This document shows, one piece after another, positions 42,890-51,320 of a stretch of DNA of 64,000 nt. The stretch is from Bosea sp. F3-2 (GTDB lineage: Bacteria; Pseudomonadota; Alphaproteobacteria; Rhizobiales; Beijerinckiaceae): positions 2,666,001 through 2,730,000 of the forward strand of contig NZ_CP042331.1 in the NCBI RefSeq assembly GCF_008253865.1, written 5' to 3'. The first letter of the stretch is position 1. Each line of letters starts with the position of its first letter. Below the pieces are notes generated by a model. That model was not told the DNA's origin, made no database searches, and saw only the letters and a list, made by a program, of their open reading frames with translations. Made by a program: the position numbers and the translations under genes.

Positions 42890-43468
42890 GTGCCAGCCGG
42901 CAGCCCGGAGGGCGGGCAGTGGACCGGGGGCGACGGCTCCGGGCAGAGCCGGCAGCCCGGCATCGGCGACAACGGTGGGCCGGCGCTCGATCCACTGAAG
43001 GGGCCCGACGTCCGGTCGAAGGACAAGGTCTCGAAAACCCAGGCCGCCAAGGCAGTGGCCAAGGCGAATGCGCGGCGGGCGGGGCGTATCGGCGCCATCA
43101 TCACATTGATCGAGGCGGGGCATTGGCTCTACTCGGAATATCTCTCGATCAGATCCTATCAGGACGCGCCAAAGACGCTCGCGGAGCTTCAGCAGCATGC
43201 CGGCCAGAGTCGCCCCGGCTATGATGACCATCATATCGTCGAGCAGGGTGCGGGATCGCGCGAGCGCTTTCCGCGCTCCGCTGTCGACGGCATAGACAAC
43301 GTGATCAGCATTCCGCGATACAAGCATCATGAGATCACGGGATGGTTCAATCGGCGGAACCCGGATTTCGGCATGCTAACGCCGCGTGATTACCTTCGCG
43401 GCAGAGATTGGGCCGAGCATGTGCGGGTTGGCCATCGAGCCTTGCGCCAATTCAAGGTTCTCAAATGA
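42890..43468 (+). CDS. HNH-like nuclease domain protein, candidate toxin
   Basis: 192 residues from GTG 42890, the only start available after an in-frame stop. N-terminal 45 residues are Gly/Pro rich (MPAGSPEGGQWTGGDGSG). A basic region KAVAKANARRAGRIG precedes a hydrophobic stretch. The C-terminal half has DDHHIVEQ at 112-119, Asn137 in DNVISIP and His146-His147 in YKHHEI, the HH...N...H order of HNH/EndoVII-like toxin nucleases. It overlaps the DUF2019 gene by four bases (ATGA). Toxin role is inferred from the domain, the gene pairing and the small size; the 5' end looks truncated. Confidence 0.68.
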   Translation: MPAGSPEGGQWTGGDGSGQSRQPGIGDNGGPALDPLKGPDVRSKDKVSKTQAAKAVAKANARRAGRIGAIITLIEAGHWLYSEYLSIRSYQDAPKTLAELQQHAGQSRPGYDDHHIVEQGAGSRERFPRSAVDGIDNVISIPRYKHHEITGWFNRRNPDFGMLTPRDYLRGRDWAEHVRVGHRALRQFKVLK

Positions 43469-43839
43469 AACAGAAGCAAGACATCAAAGCTCTGTCGAAC
43501 ACCGAGATCCTCAAGCTTTTCGAGCGGCTTTGTGTCGAGCAATACGACGCGATCGAGCGCAATGAAAACGCGCGAGCCAATCGCTTGATCCTGAAATCAT
43601 GGGCGCTGGAAACAGAACTCAAATCCCGCCCCGGAGATCAGAGGCGCGTTCTCATGAAACTGTTCGGCCACCCCAACATGCAGGTCCGTCTGGCCGCCGC
43701 TCGCGCCAATCTCGCCGTCGATTACGTCGCCGCACGGCGCGAGCTTCAGGCCATCGTCGACGAGCAATGGTTCCCGCAAGCCGGCGACGCCGGCATGACG
43801 CTGGAGCACCTCGATTCCGGCTTCTACCGGCCGACCTAA
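43465..43839 (+). CDS. DUF2019 domain protein, candidate immunity protein
   Basis: 124 residues from the ATG at 43465. The family pattern is clear: ELKSRPGDQRRVLMKLFGHP, NMQVRLAAARANLAVDYVAA, and WFPQAGDAGMTLEHLDSGFY, an alpha-helical repeat-like fold. DUF2019 proteins commonly accompany polymorphic or HNH toxins, and here the gene is translationally coupled to an HNH-type gene, so an immunity function is the best guess. No signal peptide. It converges on mutL with three bases between the stops. Confidence 0.77.
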   Translation: MKQKQDIKALSNTEILKLFERLCVEQYDAIERNENARANRLILKSWALETELKSRPGDQRRVLMKLFGHPNMQVRLAAARANLAVDYVAARRELQAIVDEQWFPQAGDAGMTLEHLDSGFYRPT

Positions 43840-43842
43840 CCT

Positions 43843-45648
43843 CTACCGTCTCCCGAACAGCCGCTCGATATCGCTGAGTTTCAGCTCGACATAGGTCGGG
43901 CGGCCATGGTTGCACTGGCCGGAATTGGGCGTGACCTCCATCTCGCGCAGCAGCGCATCCATCTCCTCCGGGCGCATACGGCGGCCGGCGCGGACCGAGT
44001 TGTGGCAGGCCATCGTCGCCAGCACATGGTCGAGCCGGCGCTCCAGCGAGCCGGCCGTGCCATGCTCGGCCAGCGCATCGGCGACGTCGCGGACGAGGCG
44101 CTGGAGATTGCCGCCCGCGAGCTGGCTCGGGGCCTCGCGCACCAGAACCGCGCCGGGACCGAAGGATTCGAGGATGAGGCCGAGGCTTTCGAGCTCGCTG
44201 CCGGCCGCAATCAGACGGTCGGCATCGACCGGGTCGAGCTCGACCACCTCGGGCAGCAGCAGAGGCTGGCGGGCAATGCCGTTGCGGGCGCGCTCGGCCT
44301 TCAGCCGCTCATAGACCAGCCGCTCATGGGCGGCGTGCTGGTCGACGATGACGACGCCCTCGCGGGTCTGGGCGACGATATAGGTCTCGTGCACCTGGGC
44401 GCGGGCGGCACCGAGCGGCCGGTCGAGCGCATCGGCCGCAGGCTCGGCGAGATGCGCGCGGGCATCGGCGGAGGGCACCGCGAAATCGGAGAAGCCGGGT
44501 TGCGGGGCGCCCGCAGCACCCATGGCCGGCGCGCTCCAGGCGGGCGCCGACGGGAAGGCGGGGCGGGGGATGGCGTTGCCGCTGCCGCCCATCGAAACGA
44601 CGGCACGGAAGGCGTCGAGCGTGCGGGCGCCGCCCGTCGTGGTGGCGCGATGGCCGGCGGCGGCAAGTGCAGCCTTCAAGCCCGAAACGACGAGGCCGCG
44701 GACCAGCGCCGGGTCGCGGAAACGCACCTCGCTCTTGGCCGGGTGGACGTTGACGTCGACGAGGCGCGGATCGCAGCCGACATCGAGGAAGAGCACCGGA
44801 TGGCGATCGGAGGGGACGACGTCGGCATAGGCGCCGCGCACGGCCGAGAGCAGCAGCTTGTCGCGCACCGGGCGGCCGTTGACGGCGAGATGCACGCCGG
44901 CCGAGGTGCCGCGATGGAAGGTCGGCAGACCGGCGAAGCCCGAGATGGTGAAGCCCTCGCGCTCGGCCTCGATCCGCAGTGCGTTCTCGGGAAAGTCGCG
45001 ACCGAGCGCCCGGCCGAGGCGGCGCAGCAGCCCCTCTTCCCCGATCGGCTCGGCGGGCCAGTCGAAGGCGCTGACATGCTCGCCTTCCAGCGAGAAGCGG
45101 ACCTCGGGATGGGCGATGGCGAGGCGCCGCAGCATCTCGGAGACCGCTTGCGCCTCGGCCCGGTCGCTCTTCAGGAATTTGAGGCGAGCCGGGGTGAAGA
45201 TGAAGAGGTCGCTGACCTCGATACGGGTCCCGACGGCCGCGGCGACGGGGCGGACGACACCCTTCTCGCCGGCCTCGACGACGAGGCCGGAACCCTGCGG
45301 CGCGTCATGCCGGCGCGTCGCGATCGAGAGCCTGGCCACCGAGCCGATCGAGGGCAGAGCCTCGCCGCGGAAGCCCAGCGTGCCGATAGCGAAAAGGTCG
45401 CCTTCCGGCAGCTTCGAGGTGGCGTGCCGCTCGACGGCGAGTGCGAGGTCTTCCGGTGTCATGCCGGCGCCGTCATCGACGACGCGGATCAATTCGCGCC
45501 CGCCGCCGGTGATGGCGACGGCGATCGAACGCGCGCCGGCATCGATCGCGTTCTCGACCAGCTCCTTCACGGCCGCAGCCGGCCGCTCGATCACCTCGCC
45601 GGCGGCGATGCGGTCGACCAGAACGGGATCGAGGCGGCGGACGGTCAT
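43843..45648 (-). CDS. mutL: DNA mismatch repair protein MutL, endonuclease type
   Basis: 601 residues. GHKL ATPase motifs: ELVENAIDAGA, VVDDGAGM and LGFRGEALPSIGSVA. The C-terminal part carries the endonuclease motif as VDQHAAHERLVYE (DQHA, two residues, E, four residues, E) plus CHNSVRAG and CNHGRPT, so this MutL should nick DNA itself, as expected of a bacterium without MutH. It links MutS mismatch recognition to strand cleavage. An Ala/Pro-rich linker of about 60 residues separates the two halves. Downstream of pgi on the same strand, across a hairpin-rich gap. Confidence 0.95.
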   Translation of the reverse strand: MTVRRLDPVLVDRIAAGEVIERPAAAVKELVENAIDAGARSIAVAITGGGRELIRVVDDGAGMTPEDLALAVERHATSKLPEGDLFAIGTLGFRGEALPSIGSVARLSIATRRHDAPQGSGLVVEAGEKGVVRPVAAAVGTRIEVSDLFIFTPARLKFLKSDRAEAQAVSEMLRRLAIAHPEVRFSLEGEHVSAFDWPAEPIGEEGLLRRLGRALGRDFPENALRIEAEREGFTISGFAGLPTFHRGTSAGVHLAVNGRPVRDKLLLSAVRGAYADVVPSDRHPVLFLDVGCDPRLVDVNVHPAKSEVRFRDPALVRGLVVSGLKAALAAAGHRATTTGGARTLDAFRAVVSMGGSGNAIPRPAFPSAPAWSAPAMGAAGAPQPGFSDFAVPSADARAHLAEPAADALDRPLGAARAQVHETYIVAQTREGVVIVDQHAAHERLVYERLKAERARNGIARQPLLLPEVVELDPVDADRLIAAGSELESLGLILESFGPGAVLVREAPSQLAGGNLQRLVRDVADALAEHGTAGSLERRLDHVLATMACHNSVRAGRRMRPEEMDALLREMEVTPNSGQCNHGRPTYVELKLSDIERLFGRR

Positions 45649-45680
45649 GCTAGTTCCACAGGAGCAGTCATCAAAGGCGC

Positions 45681-45982
45681 GCGCTGCCCCCTCTCCCCTT
45701 GCGGGAGAGGGTTGGGGTGAGGGGTCGCGCCGCCCTTCCCGTCATTGCGAGCGTAGCGAAGTAATCCAGGGGGACTGGGTGAGATGTTCAACCCAGTCCC
45801 CCTGGATTGCTTCGTCGCTTCGCTCCTCGCAATGACGAGAAGCGTCGCGCGACCCCTCATCCGTCTCGGCTTCGCCGAGCCACCTTCTCCCGCATCGAAG
45901 TCGACTGTTGTCGACTTCGACACCAAAAGCTGCCCATCTCGGGCAAGCCCGAGATGGGTGGGAGAAGGAAAAGCAGCCCGAC
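45681..45982. repeat. Composite cluster of five hairpins including family A copy 4
   Basis: In order: CCCTCTCCC/GGGAGAGGG stem at 45689-45711; family A copy 4 at 45740-45837; CTCGGC/GCCGAG at 45865-45879; an 11-bp perfect stem TCGAAGTCGAC/GTCGACTTCGA at 45895-45920; an 11-bp perfect stem CCCATCTCGGG/CCCGAGATGGG at 45933-45958. Bases flanking copy 4 (GAGGGGTCGCG and its complement) are also inverted, so copy 4 sits inside another palindrome. It fills the gap between pgi and mutL, both on the minus strand. Confidence 0.85.
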
Positions 45983-47308
45983 TCAGGCGCGCCCTTCGGC
46001 AAGATAGCGCTTGGCGAGGAGCTTCGCCTCCTCCACCGCGGGCTGGTCGAAGGGATCCACACCCATGGCGTAGCCTGTGAGGATCGTCTCCAGCATGAAA
46101 TGCATCAGCATCTCGCCATGGCTGGTCTCGTCGATCCGCTCGACATGGAAGCGGCGCACCGCGCAGCCGTTCTTGGCGAAGGTGTCGATCATGGCGATAC
46201 CCTGCGCCGCCACCATGTCGCCGATGGTCTTGCCGGCGAAATCGGCCTGCCCGATCTTCTCCGCGAGGGCCGCGTCGATCTGCGGGCCCTTGCCCTTCAC
46301 GCCGGTCGTCACCACCGTGAAGAACTTGTCCTTCGGCCCGGCGAGATAGAGCTGCTGCTGCGAATGCTGGTCAACGGGGCCGAGCGCGCCGACGGGCTGC
46401 GTGCCCTGTCCATCCTTGCCGAGGCTCTCGGCCCAGAGCTGCATCCACCAGCGGGTGAGCAGCGCGAGCTTGTCGGCATAGGGCATCAGCACGGCGATGT
46501 TCTTGCCGGAGCGCATGGCCGCGAGATGCAGCGCCGCGCCGACGGCCGAGGGCGTCTCACGGACGTCCCTGCCGGACAGAAGCGGCGCCACGGCCCGGCC
46601 GGCGCCCAGCCGCAGCGCCTCGATGTCGAGGCCGAGCACGGCGGCCGGCAGCAGGCCGCAATTGGTCAGCACCGAATAACGGCCGCCGACATCGGTGTGA
46701 TGCTCGAGGAAGGGCGTGCCGAAGGGCTCGAGCAGCGCGCGTAGCGGATGCAGCTTGCCGGGCTTGGCCGGCTCGGAAAGTCCCTGGAAATGCTCGCCGA
46801 TCTGCTGATCGGTGAGATGCGCGCCGCGCAGCGCCTCGATCGCCGCGATCGACTGCAGCAGGGTTTCGCCGGTGCCGCCCGATTTCGAGATGGCGACGAA
46901 CTTGGTCGTCTTGAGCGGCAGCCTGGCGAGCAGCGCCGCATAGGTCGCCGGGTCGAGATTGTCGATGAAATGGAAGCGCGCGCCATGCGCGAACTGGGAG
47001 AGGCCGGCGATGCCGTAGCCGGTGAGCTGCGCCAGCGTCTGGCCGCCAAGGCTGGAGCCGCCGGTGCCGAGCACCAGGACATCGGTGGTGCCGCCGGCCT
47101 TGAGCCGCTCGGCGGCGGCTTTCACCGGCGCCAGATCGGCGGTGTCGCTCGGCAGCTTCAGCAGCGGCAGCGAGCCATCCCTCGCCTGGCCCTTCAACTT
47201 CGCCAGCGCGGGACCGAGATCGGCCAGCGCCTTCTCAAAGGCCGCGTCGGGAATGCCGCCCTTGCCGACCTTGGATTCGAGCGCGAGATCGAAGCTTTGC
47301 TGAAGCAT
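45983..47308 (-). CDS. pgi: Glucose-6-phosphate isomerase, short alphaproteobacterial type
   Basis: 441 residues from the ATG at 47308 (MLQQSFDLAL), about 100 shorter than E. coli Pgi. SIS-domain motifs: VLVLGTGGSSLGGQTLAQL and VAISKSGGTGETLLQS bind the sugar phosphate; Glu and His of the active site lie in DQHSQQQLYLAG and SHGEMLMHF regions. It interconverts glucose-6-P and fructose-6-P. The M16 protease genes precede it by 37 bases on the same strand. Confidence 0.93.
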   Translation of the reverse strand: MLQQSFDLALESKVGKGGIPDAAFEKALADLGPALAKLKGQARDGSLPLLKLPSDTADLAPVKAAAERLKAGGTTDVLVLGTGGSSLGGQTLAQLTGYGIAGLSQFAHGARFHFIDNLDPATYAALLARLPLKTTKFVAISKSGGTGETLLQSIAAIEALRGAHLTDQQIGEHFQGLSEPAKPGKLHPLRALLEPFGTPFLEHHTDVGGRYSVLTNCGLLPAAVLGLDIEALRLGAGRAVAPLLSGRDVRETPSAVGAALHLAAMRSGKNIAVLMPYADKLALLTRWWMQLWAESLGKDGQGTQPVGALGPVDQHSQQQLYLAGPKDKFFTVVTTGVKGKGPQIDAALAEKIGQADFAGKTIGDMVAAQGIAMIDTFAKNGCAVRRFHVERIDETSHGEMLMHFMLETILTGYAMGVDPFDQPAVEEAKLLAKRYLAEGRA

Positions 47309-47345
47309 GAAGACTATCCGTATCGACGAGGAAACGAAGGCTATT

Positions 47346-48641
47346 TCAGACCAGCCCGACCGGCTTGCCAACCGCCTGAACGAGCAGGTCAGGGTTGCCG
47401 AAGAGGCGCTGTGCGACGCGCTTGACGTCGTCGAGCGTCACGGCCGCGAAGAGGCCGTTGCGGCGGGCGAGGAAATCCGGCGTGTCGCCGCGCAAGGCGA
47501 GAGCCAGCAGCTCCCCGGCGATCTTGGGCGAGGTGTCGAAGCGCAGCGGATAGGAGCCGATGATGTAGCGCTTCGCCTCCTCGACCTCGTGCTCGGTCGG
47601 GCCGTCATGGGCAAGCTTCAGCATCTCCTCGCGGATCACCTGCATCGACTCCGCGGCGCGGTCGTTGCGGGTGGCGGTGCCGCCGACCAGCATGGAGCTC
47701 TCGCGCAGCGGCATCAGGCTGGAGGAGACGCCATAGGCAAGGCCGCGCTTCTCGCGCACTTCCATGAAGAGCCGCGAGGTGAAGGCCGAGCCGCCGAGGA
47801 TATGGTTCAGCACACTCGCCGGGATGAAGTCCGGATCGTGCCACATCAGCCCCGGCCCCACGAAGCGCAGCACGGTCTGCGGCACATCGAGATCGATGAC
47901 ATGGGTCTGGCCGAGCCCCTGGATCGGCAGGGGCTGAGACGGGCGCGGACGCGGCGTGCCCTGCGGCAGCCCGCCGAACAGCAGGTCGAGGCGCCCGGCG
48001 AGCTCGTCTGCGGTGATGTCACCGACCACGACGACGTTCAGCCCGCCGCGATCGAGCAGCGCCGGCGTCAGCACCTTCAGCGCCGGGCCCGCCAGCTTCG
48101 AGACGCTGTCGACATCACCCTTCTCGGGCCGGCCATAGGCGTGCCCGGGGAAGGCCGCGGCGAAAAGCGCGTTGCGGCACATGACTTCGGGGTTCTTCGC
48201 CTGGCGCTGCAGCCCGGCGATGATCTGAGCCTGGACACGGGCAACCGCATCGGCATCGAAGCGCGGTTGGTTCAGCGCCAACGCAAGCAGGTCGAAGGCG
48301 GTGTCGCGATGGCTCGACAAGGTCTGGATATGGCCGTGGAAGTCATCACGGCGGGCCTCGAAGCCGAGGCTGATCGCATGATCGGCCAACCGGCCCTGAA
48401 AGGCTTCGGCATCGAGATCGCCGGCGCCTTCATCGAGCAGGCCCGAGATCAGATAGGCGCTGCCGGCGGCATTCTCCGGATCGCGGCTGCAACCGCCGTC
48501 GAAGGCGAAGTCGACCGCGATCAGCGGCAGGCTGTGCTCCTCGACGAGCCAGGCCTCGATGCCGCCCGGCGAGCGGACGTTCTGGACCGCGATGGCGGGG
48601 CCGGCCGTGTCGAGCTTGGGTGTCGGAATCGGCGCGTTCAT
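47346..48641 (-). CDS. M16 family peptidase-like subunit without the zinc motif
   Basis: 431 residues from the ATG at 48641 (AGGA six bases upstream). The fold is M16B: FAFDGGCSRDPENAAGSAYL in the first half and FMEVREKRGLAYGVSSSL in the second. At the place of HxxEH it has YLISGLLDEGAGD, so no zinc site. In paired M16B systems one subunit binds zinc and the other supplies the substrate-binding Arg/Tyr, which are retained here (RGLAYG). The catalytic partner is the gene 54 bases upstream on the same strand. Confidence 0.87.
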   Translation of the reverse strand: MNAPIPTPKLDTAGPAIAVQNVRSPGGIEAWLVEEHSLPLIAVDFAFDGGCSRDPENAAGSAYLISGLLDEGAGDLDAEAFQGRLADHAISLGFEARRDDFHGHIQTLSSHRDTAFDLLALALNQPRFDADAVARVQAQIIAGLQRQAKNPEVMCRNALFAAAFPGHAYGRPEKGDVDSVSKLAGPALKVLTPALLDRGGLNVVVVGDITADELAGRLDLLFGGLPQGTPRPRPSQPLPIQGLGQTHVIDLDVPQTVLRFVGPGLMWHDPDFIPASVLNHILGGSAFTSRLFMEVREKRGLAYGVSSSLMPLRESSMLVGGTATRNDRAAESMQVIREEMLKLAHDGPTEHEVEEAKRYIIGSYPLRFDTSPKIAGELLALALRGDTPDFLARRNGLFAAVTLDDVKRVAQRLFGNPDLLVQAVGKPVGLV

Positions 48642-48694
48642 GTCGCTTCCTGTCGGCGGAGCATGGCGTCCGCCCGTTCGGTGAGACGGCAAGG

Positions 48695-49984
48695 TCAGGC
48701 GGGCAGCAGCAGGCCGGTGACGCTGCGATCAGGCTTCAGATAGCGGCGCGCCGCCTCGACCACCGCATCGCGGCCGACGGCCTCGATGCGCTGCGGCCAG
48801 GCGAGCACGTCCTCGACCGTCTCGCCGACAGCGAGCGCCGAGCCGAAGATGCGCGCCAGCGAAGCCTGGTTGTCGCGGGCGAAGACCGTCTCGGCGACGA
48901 GCCGGGTGCGGGCGCGCGCCAGCTCCAGCTCGCTCGGCCCCTCGGCCAGGAAGCTGGCGAGCACGGTGTCGAGCCCCGCCTCCATCGCCGCCATCTCGAC
49001 GCCGGGACGCGGGCTCGCCGAAAGCTGGAAGGCGGCGCGGTCGACCATCGAGCCCATGAAATAGGCGCTGGCGCCGGCCGCCAGCTCATTCTCGACGCAG
49101 AGCCTGCGATAGAGCCGCGAGGTCGTGCCGCCGCCGAGGATCTCGGCGACGAGTTCGAGCGCCAGAACCTCCTCGCGCTCCCCGGTCGTATAGGTCGGCG
49201 TCAGCCAGCCGCGGCGCAGCGAGGGCTGCTGCACCCGCGGGTCGTTCAGCGCCACGCGGCGCGAGGCGCGCGGCTCGGGCTCGATCGGGCGGCTGCGGAC
49301 GGGCGCCGCGCCGCGGGCCGCGATCTTGCCATAGCTCTCCTCGGCGAGCCGGCGCACCTCGGCGGCATCGGTATCGCCGGCGACGACGAGGATCGCGTTC
49401 TCGGGCGTGTAGAAGCGCTGGTAGTAGGCGAAGGCGTCGTCGCGGTTCAGCCGCTCGATCTCGTGCTCCCAGCCGATGATCGGCGTGCCATAGGGATGGT
49501 GGAAGAACAGCGAGGCGGAGAATTCCTCGCCCAGCTGGGCGGCGGGGTCGGAATCGACGCGCATGCGCCGCTCCTCCAGCACCACGTCCCGCTCGGGCGC
49601 AACCACACTCTCGTCGAAGGAGAGGCCGGTCATCCGGTCGGCCTCGTAATCCATCATCGCGCGCAGATGCTCCTTCGGCACGCGCTGGAAATAGGCGGTG
49701 TAGTCGTAGGAGGTGAAGGCGTTCTCCTGGCCGCCGTAACCGGCGACGATCTTCGAGAACTCGCCTGCCGGCCAGCGCTCGGTGCCCTTGAACATCAGAT
49801 GCTCGAGGAAATGCGCGATGCCCGACTTGCCGGCCGGATCATCGGCAGAGCCATTGCGATACCAGACCATGTGGGTCACGACCGGCGCCCGATGGTCCTT
49901 CACGACGACGACGTCGAGGCCATTGTCGAGCCGGAAGGCTTCGACGGGCTCAGCCAGACCGGGCTGGCGCGCATGGATGTTCAC
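48695..49984 (-). CDS. M16 family zinc metallopeptidase, catalytic subunit
   Basis: 429 residues from GTG 49984, with an AGGAG further upstream; an ATG at 50023 is in frame but would run into the terminator hairpin. The zinc motif is HFLEHLMFKG (HxxEH), with the downstream RDVVLEERRMRVD glutamate. The C-terminal half lacks the RGLAYG pattern of its partner, fitting an alpha/beta pair with the next gene. The family includes PqqF-like and processing peptidases; the substrate is unknown. No signal peptide is evident with this start. Confidence 0.88.
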   Translation of the reverse strand: MNIHARQPGLAEPVEAFRLDNGLDVVVVKDHRAPVVTHMVWYRNGSADDPAGKSGIAHFLEHLMFKGTERWPAGEFSKIVAGYGGQENAFTSYDYTAYFQRVPKEHLRAMMDYEADRMTGLSFDESVVAPERDVVLEERRMRVDSDPAAQLGEEFSASLFFHHPYGTPIIGWEHEIERLNRDDAFAYYQRFYTPENAILVVAGDTDAAEVRRLAEESYGKIAARGAAPVRSRPIEPEPRASRRVALNDPRVQQPSLRRGWLTPTYTTGEREEVLALELVAEILGGGTTSRLYRRLCVENELAAGASAYFMGSMVDRAAFQLSASPRPGVEMAAMEAGLDTVLASFLAEGPSELELARARTRLVAETVFARDNQASLARIFGSALAVGETVEDVLAWPQRIEAVGRDAVVEAARRYLKPDRSVTGLLLPA

Positions 49985-50009
49985 CTGACGCGATCTCCTG
50001 CTGAGACAC

Positions 50010-50037
50010 AAAGGGGCGGGCACGATGCGCCCGCCCC
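50010..50037 (-). terminator. GC-rich hairpin after the secreted proline-rich protein gene
   Basis: Nine-bp perfect stem GGGGCGGGC/GCCCGCCCC with a 7-base loop; on the minus strand it is followed by only three T residues. Placed 70 bases after the gene ending at 50107 and just before the start of the M16 operon, so it likely attenuates transcription between them. Weak T run, hence moderate confidence. Confidence 0.5.
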
Positions 50038-50106
50038 GAAAGAGAACTTGGTCAGCTTGTGCCGCTTCGGCAAGAGGCTTGCCTCAGCCGGTCCCGCAGA
50101 TCAGCC

Positions 50107-50763
50107 TTACTCGGGCTTGACCAGCATCACCGGCCCCTGGCCGGTCACGAACTCGCGCTGGCCAACAGCCTGCTTGTCCTCGACCGGACCACCGCGGCCC
50201 GGACCGAGCCCTGCCGTGTCAGCCGGGCGACGATAGCCCACCGGCGGCTCCGTCAGCAGGCGACGCTGCGGCTCGGTGCCATAGGCCAGCGAATCTTCGG
50301 CGGCCTGGTTGCGACGCGCAGCGAGATCGCGGCCGACGCGGATCGGCTGGATCTGGTTGTTGTAGTTGCTGTGATCCTCGATGATCGTCGGCGCCTGCTC
50401 GGTGCGCGCGGTGCGGCCGCGGCGCAGCTCTTCCTGCGACAGGACCGGGTTGTTGCGCGCTCTCTCGGACAGCGCATAGGGCGGACGATTGGCTTCATCC
50501 TTGCGGCGCTGCACATCCGGATCGTTCGGCCAGGCAGCGTTACGGGCGCTCGCCGGATCCTGCGGACGCGGCAGCGCCGAACTCGGCGGCACGACCAGCG
50601 GGGCACGCTCGCGATACTCGATATCGTCGCCGGGCCCCTTGCCGCCGAAGGTGCCTTCCAGCAGGTTCTTGAACAGCATGCCTTCTTGCGCGAAAGCAGG
50701 CTGAGCCGCCAGTACAAGCCCGCCGGCGAGCAGCAGATGCGTCACGCGGATGCGTTGCGCCAT
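50107..50763 (-). CDS. Secreted proline- and arginine-rich protein, unknown
   Basis: 218 residues from the ATG at 50763, with GGGAG seven bases upstream. Signal peptide VTHLLLAGGLVLAAQPAFAQ, then MLFKNLLEGTFGGKGPGDDI and YRERAPLVVPPSSALPRPQD, then a charged, Pro-rich region to the end. This pattern (a short motif followed by APLVVPP) is shared by alphaproteobacterial DUF3035-like proteins that sit beside lspA, as here, but I am not certain of the assignment. Probably a periplasmic or outer membrane-linked protein. It lies downstream of ileS-lspA on the same strand. Confidence 0.68.
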   Translation of the reverse strand: MAQRIRVTHLLLAGGLVLAAQPAFAQEGMLFKNLLEGTFGGKGPGDDIEYRERAPLVVPPSSALPRPQDPASARNAAWPNDPDVQRRKDEANRPPYALSERARNNPVLSQEELRRGRTARTEQAPTIIEDHSNYNNQIQPIRVGRDLAARRNQAAEDSLAYGTEPQRRLLTEPPVGYRRPADTAGLGPGRGGPVEDKQAVGQREFVTGQGPVMLVKPE

Positions 50764-50834
50764 ATCAAATCTCCCTTTGGACAATCTCACAACCGCCTCA
50801 AACACGAACGAGCGGCGAAAGGATGGCGAGACCG

Positions 50835-51320
50835 TCACTCAGCTGTCTTTTCCCCAGCCGGTCGGAAGGACTCATACAGGAGCCCGACCACGCCGACAAC
50901 GATCGCGACATCGGCGATGTTGAAGATATACCAGCTGAAACTACCCCAATGAAAGTGAACGAAGTCCACCACCGCGCCGTAAACGGCGCGATCGACACCG
51001 TTGCCGAGCGCACCGCCGATGATGAGGGCGAGGCTGAGCACCGTGAGCCTGTCATGACTGCGCCACATCCAGCGCCAGAGCCAGACGGCCGCGACGAAGG
51101 AGATGACGACGAGGAACCAGCGCCCGAGATCGGTGCCCTGCTGGAACAGCCCATAGGAAATGCCTCGGTTCCAGGCGAGCACGATCGTCAGGAAGGGAGC
51201 GAGATCAAAGGGCCCGTTCTCGGCCAGCCCGACGCTGTAGAGCAGCCAGCACTTCAGGAGCTGATCCGAGACGAAGACGATCAGGACCGTGGCAAGGCCA
51301 AGGCGGCGGGCAGGCGTCAT
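50835..51320 (-). CDS. lspA: Prolipoprotein signal peptidase (signal peptidase II)
   Basis: 161 residues with four membrane helices. The family motifs are SDQLLKCWLL, AWNRGISYGLF, IIGGALGNGVDR and the catalytic pair in VVDFVHFHWGSFSWYIFNIAD (Asp in VDF and NIAD). It cuts signal peptides from lipoproteins after diacylglyceryl transfer, in the inner membrane. Its ATG shares one base with the ileS stop (TGATG). Confidence 0.95.
   Translation of the reverse strand: MTPARRLGLATVLIVFVSDQLLKCWLLYSVGLAENGPFDLAPFLTIVLAWNRGISYGLFQQGTDLGRWFLVVISFVAAVWLWRWMWRSHDRLTVLSLALIIGGALGNGVDRAVYGAVVDFVHFHWGSFSWYIFNIADVAIVVGVVGLLYESFRPAGEKTAE

Noticed and set aside
42736..43224. Plus-strand frame overlapping the HNH gene
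   Set aside because: Arg-rich, no motif, and out of frame with the HNH domain, though its ATG ATG pair may be a relic of the damaged 5' end of that gene.
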